Assembly (NCBI GenBank): GCA_015207155.1
Contig: JADEXK010000046.1
Coordinates: 1-47,582 of the forward strand
Direction: 5' to 3'
DNA from: Nostocales cyanobacterium LEGE 11386
Lineage (GTDB): Bacteria > Cyanobacteriota > Cyanobacteriia > Cyanobacteriales > Nostocaceae
DNA length: 47,582 nucleotides
Position numbers and translations under genes: made by a program. Numbering within the stretch: the stretch's first letter is position 1; every line of letters starts with the position of its first letter. Below, piece after piece: positions 43,284 through 47,582 of this stretch. The notes under the pieces are model-generated. The model did no database searches, was not told the origin of the DNA, and was given only the letters and a program-made list of their open reading frames with translations.

Positions 43284-44174
43284 TTAAGCAAGAGTCCGCC
43301 GTAGTCGGGGTTGAATGCTCAACAAAGCAATTAGAGCAAAGCCAAACAACACCAGCAGCGCTCCACCAAAGGTAACATTACCCCAAGGCGCTTGCATCAC
43401 TACACTATCTAATCCCCAATCACTGTGAAGATAAAGATAGCGTATTGGTTCAATGGCATAGCTGAGAGGATTTAAAGTAGCGACAACCTGCAACCATTGA
43501 GGCATGAAAGATAGAGGAGCTAAGGCGGTACTTGCAAACAACAATGGCAGGTTAGTGACAAAAATTACCGCAATTAATTCGATGTGACCGGGTAAGGCAA
43601 AAGCTAAACCGAGGGAGATGGCGGTTACACCCAAAGCTAGCAGAAAGACAATTAAAGCGATCGCACCTAAGCCTACTGCATCCGGTAACCCCGCACCTAA
43701 AAAGGCTGCTGCTGCCACAATTACGGCTGCTTGTAATAAACTTTGGCTAATAATAAAGATTGCCGAAGCAAAGACAATGGAAAAGCGTGATGCTAAAGGT
43801 GCTACCAGTAAACGATTTAAAAAGCCAAACTCACGATCAAACATTACAGGTAAACCAGCATTTAACGCCCCAGCAAAAGCTGTAAATACAATTACACCAG
43901 CAGCCAGAAATTGACCGTAATTTGTCGTAGTTCCAAACAAACCCTTAGGGGCATTTTGGAATAAAGCGCCAAATAGCACTAACCACATCACAGGCTGAAT
44001 AATTCCTGCAACTAACGTCGAGGGACGGCGTTGTAATTGAATAAACAAACGGCGAGTTAAAGCCAGTGTCTCTTGTACTAATTCACCCAAAAAATTGGGC
44101 TGAGTATTCATATCTGTTGGCGGTGATGCCAATTGTTGCCAATTCATTTCTGATTTATTAGGAGTAGTAGTCAT
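43284..44174 (-). CDS. ABC-2 type exporter permease
   Basis: 296 residues. About six membrane helices (starting near 58; e.g. MWLVLFGALFQ, FTAFAGALNAGLPVMFDREFGFLNRLLVAPLAS). The conserved MFDREFGFLNRLLVAPL segment is typical of the DrrB/NodJ-type ABC-2 permease. The partner ATPase gene lies 35 nt upstream; the two form a half-transporter pair, probably exporting a lipid, glycan or hydrophobic drug-like compound. Confidence 0.85.
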   Translation of the reverse strand: MTTTPNKSEMNWQQLASPPTDMNTQPNFLGELVQETLALTRRLFIQLQRRPSTLVAGIIQPVMWLVLFGALFQNAPKGLFGTTTNYGQFLAAGVIVFTAFAGALNAGLPVMFDREFGFLNRLLVAPLASRFSIVFASAIFIISQSLLQAAVIVAAAAFLGAGLPDAVGLGAIALIVFLLALGVTAISLGLAFALPGHIELIAVIFVTNLPLLFASTALAPLSFMPQWLQVVATLNPLSYAIEPIRYLYLHSDWGLDSVVMQAPWGNVTFGGALLVLFGFALIALLSIQPRLRRTLA

Positions 44175-44209
44175 AGGAATTTAGGGACTAGGGACTAGGT
44201 AATTACGAA

Positions 44210-45229
44210 TTACCTCATATTCTGCTTTTTCTCTGCTTTAGGGTCACGATTAGCAATTGCTGCAAGTTCTGCATCTAGCAAGGTGCGTCCCGTGGCAGCG
44301 AGGTAAACGTCATCCAAGCTGGGGCGAGATTGAGCAATACCAAATATAGGCAAGCCGACGGTGTTCAGTGATTGCTGGATGGTAATTAGGGCATCATTTT
44401 GGGGTGTCACCACCAAGTTGAGGGAATTACCTTGAGCGCTGTTGATGATTACTTCTTGCACAAAGGGCAAATCTTGCAAGAGGTGTTTGGCTTTTTCGGC
44501 TTCCTCAAGTGGGGAAAACTCGCGGATTCGCAATGTGATGCGATCGCCTCCGACTTTATCTTTTAATTGTGAAGGTGTACCAGCCGCAATCACAGTCCCA
44601 CGGTCAATAATTGCCACGCGATCGGCTAGGGCATCAATTTCTTCTAAATAATGGCTAGTAATCAGTACTGTTGTGCCAGAGGCGCGTAGCTGCCGCAAGA
44701 AATCCCACACCACAAAACGACTTTCTATGTCAAGCCCCACCGTTGGTTCATCCAATACTAAAACATCTGGCGCATGGAGCAAACCAGCTGCCAAGTCAAG
44801 GCGCTTGCGTAAACCACCAGAGTAGGTTCCTGTCTTTTTATGAGCGTATTCCTGCAAACCGAGTAAATCGAGAACCATGTCAATACGCTGTTTGGCTACT
44901 GCTCCCGGAATATGATAAAGTGCCGCTTGCAGTTGCAGCAATTCTTTTCCAGTCAGCACCTTATCTGGTGCGACTTCTTGAGCCACATAGCCCAGCTTTT
45001 GTCTGGCGATTCTGGGGTTATCTATAACTGAGATGCCAGATACTGTGATTTTGCCAGCATCCGGTGTAGTCAAAGTACACAAGGCACGTAGAGTCGTAGT
45101 TTTCCCAGCACCGTTAGGGCCGAGTAAACCAAAGATTTCTCCTGGTTCTACCTGAAAGGAAACATCTTTGACAGCGACTACTGTACCGTAGCTCTTTTGT
45201 AGATTTTCAATTAAAACGGCGGGAGCCAT
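44210..45229 (-). CDS. ABC transporter ATP-binding protein (DrrA-type exporter)
   Basis: 339 residues. Walker A GPNGAGKTTT near 39-48, Q-loop YVAQEVAP, signature YSGGLRKRLDLA, Walker B VLVLDEPTVGLD, H-loop LITSHY; C-terminal 100-residue extension of the DUF4162 type seen in DrrA-like exporters. The permease gene follows. Substrate unknown. Confidence 0.9.
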   Translation of the reverse strand: MAPAVLIENLQKSYGTVVAVKDVSFQVEPGEIFGLLGPNGAGKTTTLRALCTLTTPDAGKITVSGISVIDNPRIARQKLGYVAQEVAPDKVLTGKELLQLQAALYHIPGAVAKQRIDMVLDLLGLQEYAHKKTGTYSGGLRKRLDLAAGLLHAPDVLVLDEPTVGLDIESRFVVWDFLRQLRASGTTVLITSHYLEEIDALADRVAIIDRGTVIAAGTPSQLKDKVGGDRITLRIREFSPLEEAEKAKHLLQDLPFVQEVIINSAQGNSLNLVVTPQNDALITIQQSLNTVGLPIFGIAQSRPSLDDVYLAATGRTLLDAELAAIANRDPKAEKKQNMR

Positions 45230-45379
45230 GACAGCTTAACCCCTAAATATACAAATCTCAACAAATTCTATTCCTATTGTAGATGAGTAGTGTGAGGTCA
45301 GACGATCGCTTGGCTACGTTCCGTGATTTTATTAGTTAATTTGAGATGCAAGGATGTTTACCAGGTAATTCACTAAATC

Positions 45380-45856
45380 TTAAACACCTAACTTTTGCTG
45401 CATAATGAGGCGGGCATTTTCGTAATCTTGCCCCACTAGATAAGAGAAATGGTAGTAAGAGGCGATAAAAAAGTTACACCCATATTTTTGATAGCGATCG
45501 GCAACTGCTAAAAAACCGTAACGGGCAGCATGTATATTGTCAAACCAACTACCGTGATAAGTATCAAAGAGAAATAGCGTTAATGAAGTCTCATCTGCAC
45601 TAACATTTAACCGCAGCAAATTCAAGTGCGGGTGGTGGTTCTGTCCAATTGGCAGGAGTATATCATAGCCGTTAAAGTTAACAACCTCTGCTAGCTCCCC
45701 TGGTTCATAATTTGCAGTATGCGGGTTTGGTAGTAAATATTCCCAGCGTATGAAAAACTCATGTTTTGCATCAAGACCAGGGTCAATATCAATTCGCCAA
45801 TATTCGCTGGTGATTAATTCTTCAATTACCGATGTGGGTAAATCAGCTACTTTCAT
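45380..45856 (-). CDS. Hypothetical protein
   Basis: 158 residues from ATG 45856, which is preferred over the start at 45874 because the extra six residues (MCSFLV) look out of place. Soluble, acidic; motifs WRIDIDPGLDAKHEFFIRWE and GQNHHPHLNLLRLNV. Several His (HHPH) could bind metal. I do not recognise a family. The gene sits alone between the ABC operon and cydB, same strand. Confidence 0.6.
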   Translation of the reverse strand: MKVADLPTSVIEELITSEYWRIDIDPGLDAKHEFFIRWEYLLPNPHTANYEPGELAEVVNFNGYDILLPIGQNHHPHLNLLRLNVSADETSLTLFLFDTYHGSWFDNIHAARYGFLAVADRYQKYGCNFFIASYYHFSYLVGQDYENARLIMQQKLGV

Positions 45857-45950
45857 AACCAAAAAGCTGCACAATACAGAAATTTACTCAATGTTTTTCA
45901 CTAAAACACAAGCTGACTTTATGTGACTAACTATGATTGCACAGTGGGAT

Positions 45951-46964
45951 CTATTCTCCATATTGACCGCCAGTTACCTTACCTCGGAAAACAATGTACT
46001 GGTAAATGTTATAAAACAACATCACTGGAATGAGGAAGCCAATAAAAATAATCATAATCACCAATGAACTTGGATCAGCAGCTGCCTCATAAATAGTAAT
46101 CTGCCTGGGAATGATGTAGGGAAAAACAATCAATCCTAATCCCAGAAATGTCAACACGAACAGCAGAATTGTCCAAACAAAAGGCGCTCTTTCTTCTTCG
46201 CGATTGAGACTGTTGATGAGTTGCCAAATTAATACTACTCCCAACACGGGAATCACCGCAAAGATGTAAACTAGAGGTTGTTGAAATAAGCGAGACCTAG
46301 CACTTTCATAAATTATTGGTGTTGTAATTGTGATAAAAATTGCACCGATTAAAGTTGTCCAAGCCGCAATTTTGGCAGTCTTAAAGTGAGTAGTCTGTAA
46401 TTCCCCTGTAGTTTTCCACACCAGATAAGTGGAGCCAATTAGCACGTATGCTTGAATTAACGTCAAAGCCACTAACACTGATGGAATACTCAACCAATCC
46501 CAAGTTGTACCAATAAAGTGTCCCGCCTCATCAACATTAATACCCTTCAACACCGCACCAAGGGCAAAACCTTGACCAAGTGCGGCGGTAAAACTCCCAG
46601 CACCAAAAGCAAAGTTCCAAAAGAATTTGCGGTTTGCTAATTCGCGAAACTCAAATGCTACAGCTCGAAAAATGAAGCCAAACACCATCACAATAATAGG
46701 AATGTAGAGGGCATTCAAAATCGTGCCATAAGCTAGAGGAAATGCACCAAATAAACCTCCTGCCATCAGTACTAACCAGGTTTCATTGGCATCCCAAATA
46801 TTACTCAAGCTGGTCATCAAAATGCCCCGACGTTCCTCATCAGAGGAGGTGAGAGATAATATCCCCACCCCTAAGTCAAATCCATCTAGCATCACGTAGA
46901 GGAAGAGAAAGAGAGCTAAAATTACAAACCATACCTGGGGAAGAAAATACTTAAGCGTCTCCAT
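45951..46964 (-). CDS. cydB: Cytochrome bd-type quinol oxidase subunit II
   Basis: 337 residues with about eight or nine membrane helices (WFVILALFLFLYVMLDGFDLGVGIL, the family signature near residues 12-36, WDANETWLV near 58). Length fits the CydB/CioB family. CydB needs CydA, which carries the haems; none is present here. The upstream DNA (46965-47162) is only spacer, then the rightward ATPase fragment. Normally cydA directly precedes cydB, so here it must be elsewhere or lost. Confidence 0.9.
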   Translation of the reverse strand: METLKYFLPQVWFVILALFLFLYVMLDGFDLGVGILSLTSSDEERRGILMTSLSNIWDANETWLVLMAGGLFGAFPLAYGTILNALYIPIIVMVFGFIFRAVAFEFRELANRKFFWNFAFGAGSFTAALGQGFALGAVLKGINVDEAGHFIGTTWDWLSIPSVLVALTLIQAYVLIGSTYLVWKTTGELQTTHFKTAKIAAWTTLIGAIFITITTPIIYESARSRLFQQPLVYIFAVIPVLGVVLIWQLINSLNREEERAPFVWTILLFVLTFLGLGLIVFPYIIPRQITIYEAAADPSSLVIMIIFIGFLIPVMLFYNIYQYIVFRGKVTGGQYGE

Positions 46965-47162
46965 AGAATTTCCTATAGTTAACCATCCTCTTTAGGATAA
47001 ACGTTTTGAATATGGCGCAAATATATCTAAAGGTGGCTTCTAAATTATTTTTGTTGCAAATTGTCTCAATAGAGATTTTCTTGTTTGCTATTAGTCATCA
47101 ATGTGTAAAATTGAAAAATATTATTTCTAGTTAGAAACTGACATAAATTTATTTTTAGTTTT

Positions 47163-47459
47163 ATGAATCAACCACTGCTGCGCTTTTTGTCTACTAAAAA
47201 TTATAAGAATTTGTCTTTAGATAAGGTAATCGAACTACAGAAACTCAATATCTTTATAGGTGCGAATGGTTCAGGTAAAAGTAACTTTATTAGCTGCTTG
47301 AAATTCTTAAAAGATAACTTAACTACAACTCCTGATGAAAGTCGCGGTGTCAGTAGTTTTGAAGATGCGATCGCTCAAATTGGCGGTAACAGAATTTTAG
47401 ATGTTAGTGTAGAAAGCCCTGCTAGAGTAAGATTTGCATATTGTTTTTCCAAAATGTAA
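47163..47459 (+). pseudogene. Truncated AAA ATPase (N-terminal fragment)
   Basis: 98 residues. The N-terminus of a RecF/OLD-like SMC-type ATPase: FLSTKNYKNLSLDKVIEL, Walker A GANGSGKS (33-40) and the following helix. Signature, Walker B and coiled-coil parts are absent; the frame ends at 47459 where the sequence meets what looks like an IS end. A complete gene of the family would be about 350-450 residues, so this is a disrupted gene. Confidence 0.75.
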
Positions 47460-47582
47460 GGATTCAGGTCTAGATTTGAGGAATTCTAGATTTGAGGAAT
47501 TAAAGAAGGAGTCTGCACATTAGGGTGAACCATTGCTTTGATAGCTTGGTCAAAAAAGTCAATAACAGAACTTCCTTGACGA
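47456..47582 (-). mobile_element. Terminal part of a probable IS66-like element (transposase C-terminus)
   Basis: A minus-strand frame from the window edge to a stop at 47486-47488 gives RQGSSVIDFFDQAIKAMVHP, then NVQTPSLIPQI. Its layout (R-Q-x-x-S-V-x-D-F-x..A, ending PSL.P) resembles IS66-family transposase C-termini. Two tandem copies of the 16-mer TCTAGATTTGAGGAAT lie between its stop and the putative end near 47456 (GTAAGGATTCAGG). The left boundary and family are inferred; the rest is outside the window. Confidence 0.5.
47469..47500. repeat. Tandem 16-bp duplication
   Basis: TCTAGATTTGAGGAAT occurs twice in direct tandem (47469-47484, 47485-47500) just inside the IS-like end. The second copy includes the transposase stop codon. 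Confidence 0.9.

Overview
The window reads as chromosomal DNA of a filamentous, probably heterocyst-forming cyanobacterium (Nostoc/Anabaena/Calothrix type). The evidence is the cyanobacterial 16S rRNA 5' end at the left edge, frequent HIP1 octamers (GCGATCGC) inside genes, an AT-rich background, cyanobacterial-type families (RppA/RppB, DUF2854, Npun_F0494 family, Lin0512) and abundant short tandem heptanucleotide repeats. I could not run searches, so family names rest on motifs and remembered family features.

Layout. 1-434: start of an rRNA operon leaving leftwards, with a near-consensus promoter, divergent from nadC-argS (435-3121). 3.4-4.5 kb: small conserved or hypothetical genes and a possible unannotated 35-residue membrane protein. 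4.8-7.1 kb: an RppA/RppB-like two-component pair. 7.1-10.3 kb: a leftward pair, an amylo-alpha-1,6-glucosidase-like protein and an FMN-dependent LLM-class oxidoreductase. 10.9-18.5 kb: a hypothetical gene, a membrane-anchored VOC-fold protein, a divergent ECF-type sigma factor, a TPR protein, a 111-bp MITE with perfect 8-bp target duplications, a secreted protein with a duplicated cysteine motif, a DUF2267 protein, an orphan histidine kinase carrying a heptamer repeat in frame, and a HicB/HicA module.

19.2-27.8 kb is the most distinctive part. Five rightward genes encode a giant PPC/ELWxxDGT-repeat protein, two small secreted subunit-like proteins, a PapD-like periplasmic chaperone and a 1000-residue usher-like outer-membrane protein. 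I read this as a cyanobacterial chaperone-usher-type surface fibre system, possibly with a linked large surface protein.

27.8-39.5 kb: a four-helix-bundle protein gene with a repeat inserted in frame, polyphosphate kinase, a stand-alone receiver, DUF2854, a pentapeptide-repeat protein, a large secreted zinc metalloprotease, a carotenoid oxygenase, and a small protein that resembles S-adenosylmethionine decarboxylase with a changed processing site. 39.7-47.0 kb: a short 2Fe-2S ferredoxin beside cobQ, an Npun_F0494 family protein, a Prx-Q/BCP peroxiredoxin, an ABC-2 exporter pair and cydB without an adjacent cydA. The right edge holds a truncated AAA ATPase gene abutting the end of a probable IS66-like transposase.

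The intergenic DNA is rich in dispersed repeats: 7- and 8-nt tandem arrays, paired hairpins and a MITE. Several have entered coding sequence.
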